Notes under the pieces: model-generated
The model's input: only the letters and a program-made list of their open reading frames with translations
The model's database searches: none
Told to the model about the DNA's origin: nothing
Program-made: the position numbers and the translations under genes
In this document: positions 55,703 to 64,000 of the stretch, in pieces
Position numbering within the stretch: the first letter of the stretch is position 1
Layout of the letters: every line of letters begins with the position of its first letter
NCBI RefSeq assembly: GCF_013389595.1
Contig: NZ_CP058306.1
Span: 2,728,001 to 2,792,000, forward strand
Direction: 5' to 3'
Length of the DNA stretch: 64,000 nucleotides
Source of the DNA: Flavobacterium sp. I3-2
GTDB lineage: Bacteria > Bacteroidota > Bacteroidia > Flavobacteriales > Flavobacteriaceae

Positions 55703-56977
55703 TTAACAAACCTTAACTTTCCCCGTTACCACGTCGTTAATTAAGCTTTGTTTGTATTCTTTTAGTTTGGTAATTTGTTCTTGCTTTTGGGCAATGGCTT
55801 GGTCTATTTTTCCAGTCACTTCATCCAAATAAGCAACAATTTGTTCTTGTTCTTGGATTGGGGGAATTGGTAATTGAAAGTTTTTTAAAGCTACATTGCT
55901 TAATTCCATAAAAGTCGTTCCTGTACCTAATGAATTTAAAACTTTACTAGAAATATCTAGAACACTATAGATAAATTCATTATTTTGATTATTTATTTTA
56001 ACTAAAGACTTACAACCTTGATTTGTACATAATTCCTTATTTGCAATTACAACTTTACCAATTGGAGCTCTCGTTGTCAAAATAATAGAACCTTTAGGGA
56101 TTAACGATGTACCACAACTTTTATAACCACTTATTGAAATATTTCTTTCTGATTCACTAATATACTTTATATTGTTAACATCCTTAGGCGTTACCCAAGT
56201 AATATCTCCCCCCCAGTAACTTAGTATTGCTGAGCTTGGTGTGGCTCCATTTACAATTTGAAATAAATTCTTCAACCTCTTTACCTCCCAATGTGCTGGA
56301 ATTTCACCAATCCAATCAACACCTGAATCTTTTGTAGGTGCATTGGCATCTAAACCTTTGGTTACGGCTTGATGGATTTTTGCTTGACGCAATTCTTTTA
56401 GCTTTTCTATTTGTTGCTCTTTGGTATGTACCAACGCATCAATTTTCGCTGTTTTATAGTCTAAGAATTTTGCAATAGCTTCTTGTTCGTGGATTGGGGG
56501 AACTACGAAACTAAATCTCTTAAAATCTAAAAAAGAAATGTTTTGTCTAAGTCCAGAACCTAAACCGTATATTACTTTATTTGTATCTGTCGTATGCAAA
56601 TAATAATGTAAAAATTTTGGCTCTGTATTTATAGGCTGTAAGTTTATATATGCACTTGTAATTATACCATTAAATTTAGATAAACCAGTTCTTAAACTAA
56701 CTTTATCATTTTGTAAATCAGTTGGTCTAAAGATTATATCACCTTTATAAACTAATTGGTATGTTTCAAAATTTTCGGGTACTAATCCTGTTAATTTCTC
56801 TACAGGTTTTTCTATAATTTTACCGTAAGAAAGAGAAAGTACATTATTAGAAATCATTCCTTTATTTTTTTCCTTTCTCTCTTTTAACACAGTAAAACCA
56901 GGCTTTACCTCCCAATGCTCAGGAATTGGCCCAATCCAGTCGATGCCACTGTCTTTATAGTGTTCGTATTTTTGCAT
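55703..56977 (-). CDS. hsdS: Type I restriction enzyme, S (specificity) subunit
   Basis: 424 residues with two half-subunits. Each begins with K-DSG-x-DWIG-x-IP-x-HWEVK (residues 7 and 217) and ends with PPI-x-EQE-x-I-x-x-x-LD followed by a coiled coil (KEQQIEKLKELRQAKI and KQEQITKLKEYKQSLI). Each half contains one target-recognition domain, so the target is a bipartite sequence. The start ATG overlaps the rhuM stop by one base (TAATG). Confidence 0.95.
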   Translation of the reverse strand: MQKYEHYKDSGIDWIGPIPEHWEVKPGFTVLKERKEKNKGMISNNVLSLSYGKIIEKPVEKLTGLVPENFETYQLVYKGDIIFRPTDLQNDKVSLRTGLSKFNGIITSAYINLQPINTEPKFLHYYLHTTDTNKVIYGLGSGLRQNISFLDFKRFSFVVPPIHEQEAIAKFLDYKTAKIDALVHTKEQQIEKLKELRQAKIHQAVTKGLDANAPTKDSGVDWIGEIPAHWEVKRLKNLFQIVNGATPSSAILSYWGGDITWVTPKDVNNIKYISESERNISISGYKSCGTSLIPKGSIILTTRAPIGKVVIANKELCTNQGCKSLVKINNQNNEFIYSVLDISSKVLNSLGTGTTFMELSNVALKNFQLPIPPIQEQEQIVAYLDEVTGKIDQAIAQKQEQITKLKEYKQSLINDVVTGKVKVC

Positions 56978-57974
56978 TAGTTGTTTTTCTTTTTACGTTC
57001 AAGTGTTTTAGCTGTTTGGTCTATAAATTGTACAAAATCTTGCTCTGCACGAGTAAGTTCGTTTTTTATTTTTTCTTTATAAGTTTCATACGCCAGGCTT
57101 GCTTTTTGTAGCATTTGCTGTTGCGATATTGTACCTGCATGTTCTAAAACTTCGGTACCTGTCATACGTAAAAATCTTCTAAACGTGCCACCCAATCGTT
57201 CATGTACATGGGTTTGCGGTTTAAGGCTTGTAATTCGGCTACTTCTAAATACGCTGTAACTACTCTATTTAAAATATTTAATTCGTCTTCGGTTAAATAA
57301 TTTTTAGCCGTTTTTATTTCTTCTTTAGTGGGCTTAGTTCCCTTAAAAGTTGTTAAGCCTAAATTTGGTTTATCTGCCGATATGCGATTAAAAATAACTT
57401 CGGCTGCTGTTTGTCCATGTGCTGCATAATGCATTTTATTTTGAACGGTTTTAAAAAACAATTGCGAGCTTTCTGCTTTGGGGTCGTAATCAATACTGGT
57501 TGCATAAATATCTAAGATTTTGCGCCAAAATACTTTTTCAGATGAACGAATGTCACGAATACGCGCCAACAACTCGTCAAAGTAATTACCACCACCTGCT
57601 TGTTTTAATAACTCATCGTTCATGGTAAAACCTTTTACGATGTATTCACGTAAACGTTGGGTTGCCCATTGGCGGAATTTAGTGCCTTGTAAACTTTTTA
57701 CACGATAACCAACTGATATAATAACATCGAGGTTGTAAAACTTTACAGGCTTATCGGAATTTGCAATGTGCAAATTTTGCACATTGCTATTTTCTTCCAA
57801 TTCTCCTTCCGAAAAAATGTTTGAAATATGCTTACTAATTACCGAGCGATCTTTTTGAAACAGCTCGGCCATTTGCGCTTGATTTAACCAAACGGTTTCA
57901 TTAATTAAACGGGTTTCAATTTTAGTTGTACCGTCTTCCGTTTGATAAATTAAAAGATTACTGTCTTGTTCCAT
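56977..57974 (-). pseudogene. RhuM family gene, frameshifted at an A5 tract
   Basis: The 270-residue first frame (from 57974) is a RhuM-like protein: LNQAQMAELFQKDRSVISKHISNIF, YRVKSLQGTKFRQWATQRLREYIVKGF, and NRKPMYMNDWVARLEDF. It then ends in two extra residues and a stop. The second frame continues the family sequence LRMTGTEVLEHAGTISQ to 56977. One missing T on the coding strand (five instead of six, at 57170-57174) explains the break. RhuM genes frequently sit within type I systems; their role is unclear. Could be phase variation, mutation or a base-call error. Confidence 0.82.
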
Positions 57975-57976
57975 AA

Positions 57977-60316
57977 CTAAAATTTTAAAATTTCAGCCAA
58001 TAAACCATCTCCTTGTTCCTCTAAGGCTAATAAATCGGCAGTAATGGCTTCTATACTTCGCAAAGGTGTATGTTGGTAAAAGTATTTGTTGAACGAAATT
58101 TCGTACCCAATTTTTACCGAATCTAAATTGATCCAAGCTTCTTCTACGTGAGGAATTACTTCGCGTTTAAAATACGTTAAAATTTCTTCGTTTAGGGAGA
58201 TTTGTTCGCTATCGCGTAAGTCTGATTCGGTTTCATAGGTAATAAATTCACCTGGTTTTTCTGTTGGATAATATCCAAAGAAAGGTAATTCATCTACCGT
58301 ACATCCCAACTTGTTAAGTAATTGATCTAACTTATCTCCAGAAAGTTTTTCAACTTTTTTTATTACTTTTTCAGCTGTTGCATCGTAAGTAGAAATGGTG
58401 TTTAAAATAGCCTTCTTATCAGTTGCTGAAAGATTCAGTTTGTTTTTCTTAACCACATCATCTACTAAAGCAGAAAATGTATTGAAGTCTGTAAACGCTT
58501 CATTACCGATTAATTTCCAAAGTTGATGGGCGGCATCGTATAAGCTTTTGGGCTTTTCCCAAGTAGCTTTCTCCATTAATTTACTCAACTGTTTTTTGTT
58601 TAAACCCCAATCTTCTTTTTCGGCTCGTTTGTAAATAGACGTTTCCTCGGCAACTAAACCAGCGTACACTTCTTCACCATAGGTTTCGTAAAGCATTTTT
58701 TTAGGAGCAGCTAACGATTTATCGAAACGTAAATTAGCCAAAGCTTCTTCTGTAAATTGCGAACGCAAACGCTTAGGACGTTCGATGTTTACTTTGTAAT
58801 AACCAAAGTCGCTGTTTTTAAAACGTTTTATTTTTAAATCAGAACCATCTTTCGTTTCCTCTAAATTATCCAAATAAGCTTGTGCAACTTCTTGGATTTG
58901 ATTATTCGTTAATTCACAGTTTTTTGAACCTAAATTTTTACGCAGTTTTTGGTACAAATTATTAGCATCTAATAATTGCACATAGCCTTGACGGTCTTTA
59001 GGTTTGTTATTGTTTAACAACCAGATATACGTAGTAATACCCGTATTGTAAAACATATTGTTTGGTAATTGCACAATGGCGTCTAATAAATCGTTTTCAA
59101 TAATATAACGACGGATATTAGATTCACCTGAGCCCGCATCGCCCGTAAATAACGATGAACCGTTGTGTACCGATGCAATTTTACTACCTATTTTATTAGC
59201 AGAAGCAGGTTTCATTTTATCCACCATTTCCATTAAAAACAACAACTGACCGTCAGAAGTTCTTGGTGTAGCATCAACGGTTTCCCAATTACCCCAATAA
59301 TCTTTTAATTTAAATTGAAAACGAGTATCAATAACATCTTTTCCATCTTTGATGTATTTAACCTCGGTTGCCCATGATTTTCCGTACGGAGGATTCGATA
59401 ACATGAAGTCGAATTTCATGTTCGAAAATTCATTGGTACTCAAGGTAGAACCTACTCGGATGTTTTCAGGATCTTTCCCTTTAATCATCATATCTGATTT
59501 ACAGATGGCGTAGGTTTCATCATTAATTTCTTTACCATACAAATACACGTCACCTGTGTATTTCATGTCCGATTCTTCGACCAAGTAATTTTCGCTTTCT
59601 GTAAGCATTCCACCACTTCCACAAGCTGGATCGTAAATGGTAATAATACTTGGCAACCTATCTTTTAAAGGTTCGAAAACCAAAGTTGTCATAAGCTGAA
59701 TTACTTCACGAGGTGTAAAGTGCTCTCCAGCCTCTTCGTTATTTTCTTCGTTAAATTTTCTGATTAATTCTTCAAAAACATACCCCATGCCAAGGTTGGA
59801 TAATGCTGGGAGCTTTCTACCTTCGGGATCATTCTTTTCGAAAGGCGTTAAATTGATATATGGTGAAGTAAATTTTTCTAAAACATCAAGTAACACATCT
59901 TTACTAGCCATGTGTTGAATTTGAGCAGCTAATTTAAACTTCTCTATAATTTCCTTTACATTTGAAGAAAATCCGTTTAAATATTCTTCAAAATTAGCTA
60001 CTAACTTTTGTTGTGAGTTTGTTGCCGTACCACGTAATTTTTCCATGGTCCAAGTAGATGTATTGTAAAACACATAACCAGCAGCAGATTCAAGTCCTTT
60101 AGCATCTAACTCAACCTGATTTAAATCTTCTCTTTGAAAGCGAACTTCTTCTAGTACTTCTGCTTTAGTTGGTTCTAAAAGTGCATCGATACGACGTAAA
60201 ACTACAAAAGGTAAAATGATATCACGATACTTACCTCTTACGTAAACATCTCTTAAACAATCATCGGCAATAGACCAAATGAAACTAACTAATTTATTAT
60301 GGGAACTATGAGTCAT
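57977..60316 (-). CDS. hsdM: Type I restriction enzyme, M (methyltransferase) subunit
   Basis: About 779 residues from ATG at 60316 (MTHSSHNKLVSFIW); the frame extends 26 residues further upstream but that part is hydrophobic and unlike the family. N-terminal helical domain, then the N6-adenine methyltransferase core with YDPACGSGGMLTE and MLSNPPYGKSW, motifs I and IV. A long C-terminal region binds HsdS. It is first in the hsd operon, two bases before the rhuM start. Confidence 0.95.
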   Translation of the reverse strand: MTHSSHNKLVSFIWSIADDCLRDVYVRGKYRDIILPFVVLRRIDALLEPTKAEVLEEVRFQREDLNQVELDAKGLESAAGYVFYNTSTWTMEKLRGTATNSQQKLVANFEEYLNGFSSNVKEIIEKFKLAAQIQHMASKDVLLDVLEKFTSPYINLTPFEKNDPEGRKLPALSNLGMGYVFEELIRKFNEENNEEAGEHFTPREVIQLMTTLVFEPLKDRLPSIITIYDPACGSGGMLTESENYLVEESDMKYTGDVYLYGKEINDETYAICKSDMMIKGKDPENIRVGSTLSTNEFSNMKFDFMLSNPPYGKSWATEVKYIKDGKDVIDTRFQFKLKDYWGNWETVDATPRTSDGQLLFLMEMVDKMKPASANKIGSKIASVHNGSSLFTGDAGSGESNIRRYIIENDLLDAIVQLPNNMFYNTGITTYIWLLNNNKPKDRQGYVQLLDANNLYQKLRKNLGSKNCELTNNQIQEVAQAYLDNLEETKDGSDLKIKRFKNSDFGYYKVNIERPKRLRSQFTEEALANLRFDKSLAAPKKMLYETYGEEVYAGLVAEETSIYKRAEKEDWGLNKKQLSKLMEKATWEKPKSLYDAAHQLWKLIGNEAFTDFNTFSALVDDVVKKNKLNLSATDKKAILNTISTYDATAEKVIKKVEKLSGDKLDQLLNKLGCTVDELPFFGYYPTEKPGEFITYETESDLRDSEQISLNEEILTYFKREVIPHVEEAWINLDSVKIGYEISFNKYFYQHTPLRSIEAITADLLALEEQGDGLLAEILKF

Positions 60317-60427
60317 GTATTTTACTATGTATATAAGTAGGTAAATATATGAAATGTTAAAGGATTTCAAAAAAGGTATTTTGTGAATACACATAAATAT
60401 TCAGTAATACCACTATTTATTAAAAAA

Positions 60428-60979
60428 CTAGATTGAAACATTTACAAAATGGATGTTGTTATTTAATATAGTACTCCCTCTACATTCATGAATGTGTCCA
60501 AACAAATGATAGCAGGGCTGTACTTTTAGTACATATTTTAATAAATTTGAACAGTCCATATCACTATCCAGAATTCCTTTAGGTGGTGCATGCGTTAAAA
60601 GAAAATCTACTTTATTGGGAAGCTTTAATTTGGATTGTTTAACTAGTTCTATACGAGCAGGAACCGTAACAAAATTAATTTCTTCTAACGCAATGGCTCT
60701 ATTATCAAGAAAAATGATGTTTTTAGGAAATGCTTGTAAAAAATCATTGGGCTGATACAGCCATTGCAATTCGTGATTACCGGCTATAAAAAGTTTATGT
60801 TTGGCAGGATAATGACTGAACCATTCTAAAAAATCATGCAATTGTGTATTGTTTCCAAAAGTACAAGCATCGCCCAAGAAAATTACAATATCTGCGGGTA
60901 TGTAAGGTAGTTTTCTGTGTATACCGTGCGTATCGGAAAACGCAACAATAGATTTATTCTTGTAAAATAGTTCTGTCAT
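60428..60979 (-). CDS. Metallophosphoesterase (calcineurin-like)
   Basis: 183 residues with all metal-binding motifs: FSDTHG (D, H), VIFLGDACTFGN (GD), FIAGNHELQW (GNHE), LLTHAPP and LFGHIHECRG (GHxH). The compact form suits small phosphodiester or nucleotide substrates. The gene overlaps the upstream cREC gene by 26 bases, so the two are translated together and may act on the same substrate, perhaps RNA-end cyclic phosphates. That pairing function is inference. Confidence 0.92.
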   Translation of the reverse strand: MTELFYKNKSIVAFSDTHGIHRKLPYIPADIVIFLGDACTFGNNTQLHDFLEWFSHYPAKHKLFIAGNHELQWLYQPNDFLQAFPKNIIFLDNRAIALEEINFVTVPARIELVKQSKLKLPNKVDFLLTHAPPKGILDSDMDCSNLLKYVLKVQPCYHLFGHIHECRGSTILNNNIHFVNVSI

Positions 60980-61262
60980 TTCGTTTTTTAAAATTATTTA
61001 AAAGACTTTCAATATTTTGTTTACCCACTGGATTCTGGCTATGAATGGTAAATTCTGGCAACTCTTTCTTTTTATCTAAGCAATAATTAACCAACCACTT
61101 GGCGCAGTCAAAACCGCTTTCTTCTAAACCTAAATCATGATCGAACGAAATAAAATTGGGCAAACCGTTTTGAGTGATGTATGCAACAAAGTCTGTATAC
61201 GACCGAAGTCCAACAAAGTCTGTAGGAATGGGACGCAAATCGTCTAGGTATAATTTTTTCAT
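60954..61262 (-). CDS. Cyclic-phosphate-processing receiver (cREC) domain protein
   Basis: 102 residues: KKLYLDDLRPIPTDF (paired Asp and RP), ISFDHDLGLEESGFDCAKWLV and FTIHSQNPVGKQNIESLLNNF, the motifs of the cREC_REC family named from comparative genomics as likely acting on cyclic phosphates. No kinase partner is nearby. It overlaps the phosphoesterase gene downstream. Confidence 0.85.
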   Translation of the reverse strand: MKKLYLDDLRPIPTDFVGLRSYTDFVAYITQNGLPNFISFDHDLGLEESGFDCAKWLVNYCLDKKKELPEFTIHSQNPVGKQNIESLLNNFKKRNDRTILQE

Positions 61263-61265
61263 AAT

Positions 61266-61679
61266 TTATAATGAGAAACAATCTTTAAAGTATGTTTTTA
61301 AACATTCAATTTCTAATCCCAAATTTATATATAATGTTTTATTTTTATTAGATAACTCTATAGTTCTAATTTGATTATAATATTTGATTGAAGCAATAAT
61401 TTTTTCTTTTAATATTATATTTTCAGTTTCAACATTATACCGCATTAACAACTTACTATATTCTTTTTGTTGTTTATAGTTTTCTGCAGTTAGTATGGTT
61501 TCATTAAACATCTTTTCTACTTGACAAATTATTTCATCAATAGCTAATGTAATCGTTTTTTCTTCATCTCGAATAGTTGCTGCTTTATCATATTGCTGTG
61601 CAAGTATTGCTTTGTTTTTTTCATCATGCTTTAATTCTAATTCGAGTTCTTTTTTAAGTAGTTCTAATTTGAAATTCAT
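61266..61679 (-). CDS. Coiled-coil protein with a UVR-like motif
   Basis: 137 residues from ATG 61679 (an upstream TTG at 61718 is possible). Nearly all helical and charged. The segment AILAQQYDKAATIRDEEKTI matches the UVR motif (A-x(4)-D/E-Y/F-x-x-A-A-x-x-R-D) of UvrB and ClpC, used for binding partner proteins. No catalytic domain. Four bases separate it from the cREC gene, so it is in the same transcript. Confidence 0.7.
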   Translation of the reverse strand: MNFKLELLKKELELELKHDEKNKAILAQQYDKAATIRDEEKTITLAIDEIICQVEKMFNETILTAENYKQQKEYSKLLMRYNVETENIILKEKIIASIKYYNQIRTIELSNKNKTLYINLGLEIECLKTYFKDCFSL

Positions 61680-61734
61680 ATTTATTTTTTTTTCAAAAAT
61701 AATCTCATACTTAGACAAAACATGTCCTTTAAAA

Positions 61735-61768
61735 AAACTCTCCCGAAATTAAATTTTCGGGAGAGTTT
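61735..61768 (-). terminator. Strong rho-independent terminator
   Basis: A 14-bp perfect stem AAACTCTCCCGAAA/TTTCGGGAGAGTTT with a 6-base loop. On the minus strand it is followed by a run of T. It lies just after the stop of the 61772-62356 gene and separates that transcript from the downstream genes. Confidence 0.92.
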
Positions 61769-61771
61769 ATA

Positions 61772-62356
61772 TTATCTTTTACACTTTTCATTTAATTCTC
61801 GTAATAATTGGCTAAGTTCTGGATTTCTTCTTATTCTATTTACTTTTTCAGCAATTTGTTTAACAAACTCTTCTGTTCTATTTCCGGCATACCATGCTAA
61901 TTTATCTCCAGTAAAATTACCATCGTAAGGAGAATCAAAATTGAAATTACCTTTTTCTGTAATTAACTCCCATCCGTCATTTACTCCGTCGATGCGCTCT
62001 ATAAAACTTAAGATTGGAGAAAAATATTCTGTTTTTAATTCTGAATTTGTTCTATTTAAATCAAAAACATTATTATCCCCTAATAAACGAAATATTGCAT
62101 CAACAGGATTAAAATAAACACATATTGAATTAATTCCAAATTCTTTTAAAAACCATTTATACTGATTATTGCTGAAAGAAACATCCCAACTTTCTACAAC
62201 ATCAAGCTCTCGAAATCTTCTATTCAAAGCAGCTTCTGTATTTCTTAAATAGAAATTCCTTATTTCTTCTTTTTTGTTTGAAAGCTCAATAAATGAACTC
62301 CACTTTTCAGGTGTATCAAATAAATTAATTGCTTCGTTTAAAAACTCTCTGTTCAT
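61772..62356 (-). CDS. Protein of unknown function paired with a nuclease gene
   Basis: 194 residues, soluble. The N-terminal half (NREFLNEAINLFDTPEKWSSFIELSNKKEEIRNFYL) is helical, and the middle has aromatic strands (WDVSFSNNQYKWFLKEFGINSICVYFNP). No known motif. It is 12 bases downstream of the PD-(D/E)XK gene and ends at a terminator, so the two form one unit, possibly effector and partner. Confidence 0.65.
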   Translation of the reverse strand: MNREFLNEAINLFDTPEKWSSFIELSNKKEEIRNFYLRNTEAALNRRFRELDVVESWDVSFSNNQYKWFLKEFGINSICVYFNPVDAIFRLLGDNNVFDLNRTNSELKTEYFSPILSFIERIDGVNDGWELITEKGNFNFDSPYDGNFTGDKLAWYAGNRTEEFVKQIAEKVNRIRRNPELSQLLRELNEKCKR

Positions 62357-62368
62357 TTTATTATATTT

Positions 62369-63202
62369 TTAATTCCAAAATTCTATATATTGCTTTATAT
62401 ATTCTTTTAATCTATAATTTTCTTTCCCTATTAGGTTTAAGCAATCTTCTAACCAACATTTTATCTCATTATTGAAATTCCACCGTTCTATCTTTAAAGG
62501 AACAACGGCTGCTAAATTATCAGGAAAATTAATTGGTTTAAATAAAGTGTTTTCTGAAGGTAGTTTTGCATCATTAGCTACCAAATAAATAATCTTGTAT
62601 TTATCGTTATTAGCACATTCTTCTTTATTCTTACAATAAATTGTTCTATGCCAATATCTGTAAATTTGATTTTCTTGATCTATCGCATCATTTGATTTAT
62701 TCTCAATAATGATTACTGAATGTGGATGGTTACGTTCTATTAAAATATCAATTCTTTGCTTTTCAACAGTTACATTCCACTTCCCTTCATCGTAATCATT
62801 GTATCCTAAGTTTTCAATAAACTTTTTTAAAAATAAATCACCTTGTCCGTGATTTGCATTTTTGTCAAGAAAAAATCCTAATAATCGGCTATGTAAGGTT
62901 TCATCAATTCTAAAAAAATCTAAAACATTGAATCTTATCGACTTTTCTTTTGAAAGAGCATTTTCCTTTTCTAATATTTTTTCAAAATCAATGAGTATAT
63001 TTTCAAATCCCATTAACCTTGACTTTGTTTGAATAACATTTAATTTAGAATAATCAATGTGATGTAATTTAATCTTTTTATAAGATATATCTTCTATTAA
63101 TTTTTTTAAAACTAAATTCTTCTTAATCAAAGTATTTTTATAAACTTCTTCCGTTTGAGTTAACAAATCAGATAATAAATCTGTATTTTCATTCATAATC
63201 AT
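62369..63202 (-). CDS. PD-(D/E)XK nuclease superfamily protein
   Basis: 277 residues. HSRLLGFFLDKNANHGQGDLFLKKFIENLG and the catalytic block QRIDILIERNHPHSVIIIENKSNDAIDQENQIYRYW (D...E-x-K) are the pattern of the PDDEXK_4 group, common in prophage and defence contexts. The N-terminal 90 residues are helical. It probably cuts DNA or is a restriction-like effector; specificity unknown. It ends 12 bases before the unknown gene, on the same strand. Confidence 0.82.
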   Translation of the reverse strand: MIMNENTDLLSDLLTQTEEVYKNTLIKKNLVLKKLIEDISYKKIKLHHIDYSKLNVIQTKSRLMGFENILIDFEKILEKENALSKEKSIRFNVLDFFRIDETLHSRLLGFFLDKNANHGQGDLFLKKFIENLGYNDYDEGKWNVTVEKQRIDILIERNHPHSVIIIENKSNDAIDQENQIYRYWHRTIYCKNKEECANNDKYKIIYLVANDAKLPSENTLFKPINFPDNLAAVVPLKIERWNFNNEIKCWLEDCLNLIGKENYRLKEYIKQYIEFWN

Positions 63203-63230
63203 GAATATTTAATTAATAAATATACTAAAC

Positions 63231-63722
63231 TTAAAAAACCTGTAAAGCAATATGTGCACATGCTTCGGCATCTGCCAAGGCGTGATGGTGATTTTCAAGC
63301 TCAAAACCTAAATATGCTGCAACGGTATTAAGTTTATGATTTGGTAAATTTGGAAACATACTTTTAGATTTACGATAGGTACAAAAAAATGGATTTTTAT
63401 GAATAGGCAAATCATACACAGACAAAACCGCTTTCAGGCAACCTTCATCAAACATACTATTATGTGCCACTAACGGCATTTTTTTTATTCGTTTTGAAAG
63501 ATCTTCCCATATTTCCGAAAAATTTTCAGAATATACAGTATCATCATAAACCAAACCGTGTACATTGGTATTCCAATGACTATAAAAATTAGGGATGGGT
63601 TTTATTAATTCATAATATTTATCTATTACGATGCCGTTTTCTACAAATACTAATCCGATACTACAAACGCTACTTCGGTGTTGATTGGCAGTTTCAAAAT
63701 CTAAGGCTATAAAGGTTTTCAT
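63231..63722 (-). CDS. DEDDh 3'-5' exonuclease (DnaQ-like)
   Basis: 163 residues: FIALDFETANQHRSSVCSIG (motif ExoI with D, E), NTNVHGL, LVAHNSMFDEGCL (ExoII Asp) and ENHHHALADAEACAHIA (ExoIII, H and D). This is the compact RNase T/DnaQ epsilon-like fold. It overlaps the partial upstream gene by four bases. Likely DNA or RNA 3' trimming; the biological role is unknown. Confidence 0.92.
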   Translation of the reverse strand: MKTFIALDFETANQHRSSVCSIGLVFVENGIVIDKYYELIKPIPNFYSHWNTNVHGLVYDDTVYSENFSEIWEDLSKRIKKMPLVAHNSMFDEGCLKAVLSVYDLPIHKNPFFCTYRKSKSMFPNLPNHKLNTVAAYLGFELENHHHALADAEACAHIALQVF

Positions 63723-64000
63723 TGTATCGTATATGTAATAATTTTATTTAAAAAAAAATCGATTTTCTTCAATATATAAAAATGATATTTTGAAGGATAA
63801 GGAATTGTTACGTCAATTGTTACTATTTCTAACAATTCTGTTTTATCTGAATCATTTAAAAATTTATCAAAACAAGTTGATAGATTTTTTATCCATTCAC
63901 CATCTTTTGATTGATATTTAGCAATATTGGTTGAAATACCCCAAGAATCATCAAAATTTTGTTTAGCTGAAGAATCCAAAGTTTGGACAACTAATATGAA
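63719..64000 (-). CDS. Protein of unknown function, N-terminus beyond the window edge (partial)
   Basis: The frame is open to the right edge, with no stop before it. The visible 93 residues are soluble and lack a recognised motif (KDGEWIKNLSTCFDKFL and ELLEIVTIDVTIPYPSKYHFYI). It overlaps the exonuclease start by four bases, so they are co-translated. A TTG at 63979 could be an internal start. Confidence 0.6.
   Translation of the reverse strand, partial: FILVVQTLDSSAKQNFDDSWGISTNIAKYQSKDGEWIKNLSTCFDKFLNDSDKTELLEIVTIDVTIPYPSKYHFYILKKIDFFLNKIITYTIQ

Noticed and set aside
60317..60394. 26-residue N-terminal extension of HsdM
   Set aside because: Hydrophobic and unlike HsdM N-termini; MTHSSHNKLVSFIW at 60316 is the family-like start.

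Overview
The window is AT-rich chromosomal DNA of a member of the Bacteroidota, most likely a flavobacterium. Supporting features are SusC/SusD and other TonB-dependent outer-membrane proteins, a promoter of the Bacteroidota TTG...TAnnTTTG type in front of the tRNA gene, an RteC-like protein and a Bacteroidota-type tyrosine integrase. Also typical are DUF6520, MbnP and four-helix-bundle genes, and short GGGAAT/TTCCCTA satellites. I cannot name the species.

Region 1 (1-3.1 kb) is a chromosomal end: a glutathionylspermidine-synthase-like gene, tRNA-Ser(TGA) and a tyrosine integrase reading away from the tRNA. Region 2 (3.1-15.4 kb) is a metal and respiration block. It holds a metal-binding lipoprotein, an MbnH-like dihaem enzyme and MbnP. 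It also holds a TonB receptor with the OprC copper ligands, a FixH-like lipoprotein and a two-gene cytochrome bd-like complex with c-type haems. An AraC regulator, SCO and two paralogous CNGKC mini-proteins complete it. Region 3 (15.5-26.2 kb) mixes mobile-element genes (TraG coupling protein, RteC) with cargo. The cargo is a Crp/Fnr regulator, ClC channel, flavohaemoglobin, two genes broken by single in-frame stops, and a STAS-like/AraC pair. One near-identical Crp/Fnr-type palindrome lies in front of both the flavohaemoglobin gene and the copper block, which suggests co-regulation.

Region 4 (26.3-35.7 kb) combines a MauE-like membrane protein, a small Cys-containing DUF6520 protein, an S9 peptidase and a SusC/SusD pair. 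A four-helix-bundle gene bracketed by satellites sits inside it. Region 5 (35.8-39.1 kb) has no convincing gene; it contains two diverged copies of a roughly 0.85-1 kb sequence, REP-like hairpins and TTCCCTA tracts.

Region 6 (39.1-64 kb) is a defence island. It opens with an XRE regulator and two unknown genes, followed by a tightly packed plus-strand run: OLD-type TOPRIM ATPase, UvrD-like helicase (Gabija-like), HNH nuclease, Hanks-type kinase, SLATT-like membrane protein and a small unknown. This is the best candidate for an undescribed system. Next come small broken genes and an IS3-family element with a second copy of itself inserted in it. The outer copy has removed the start of a DarT toxin whose antitoxin DarG is intact. 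A type I restriction-modification operon (hsdM, frameshifted rhuM, hsdS, hsdR) follows on the minus strand, preceded by a phosphoesterase/cREC pair, a UVR-motif protein, a PD-(D/E)XK nuclease and a DEDDh exonuclease.
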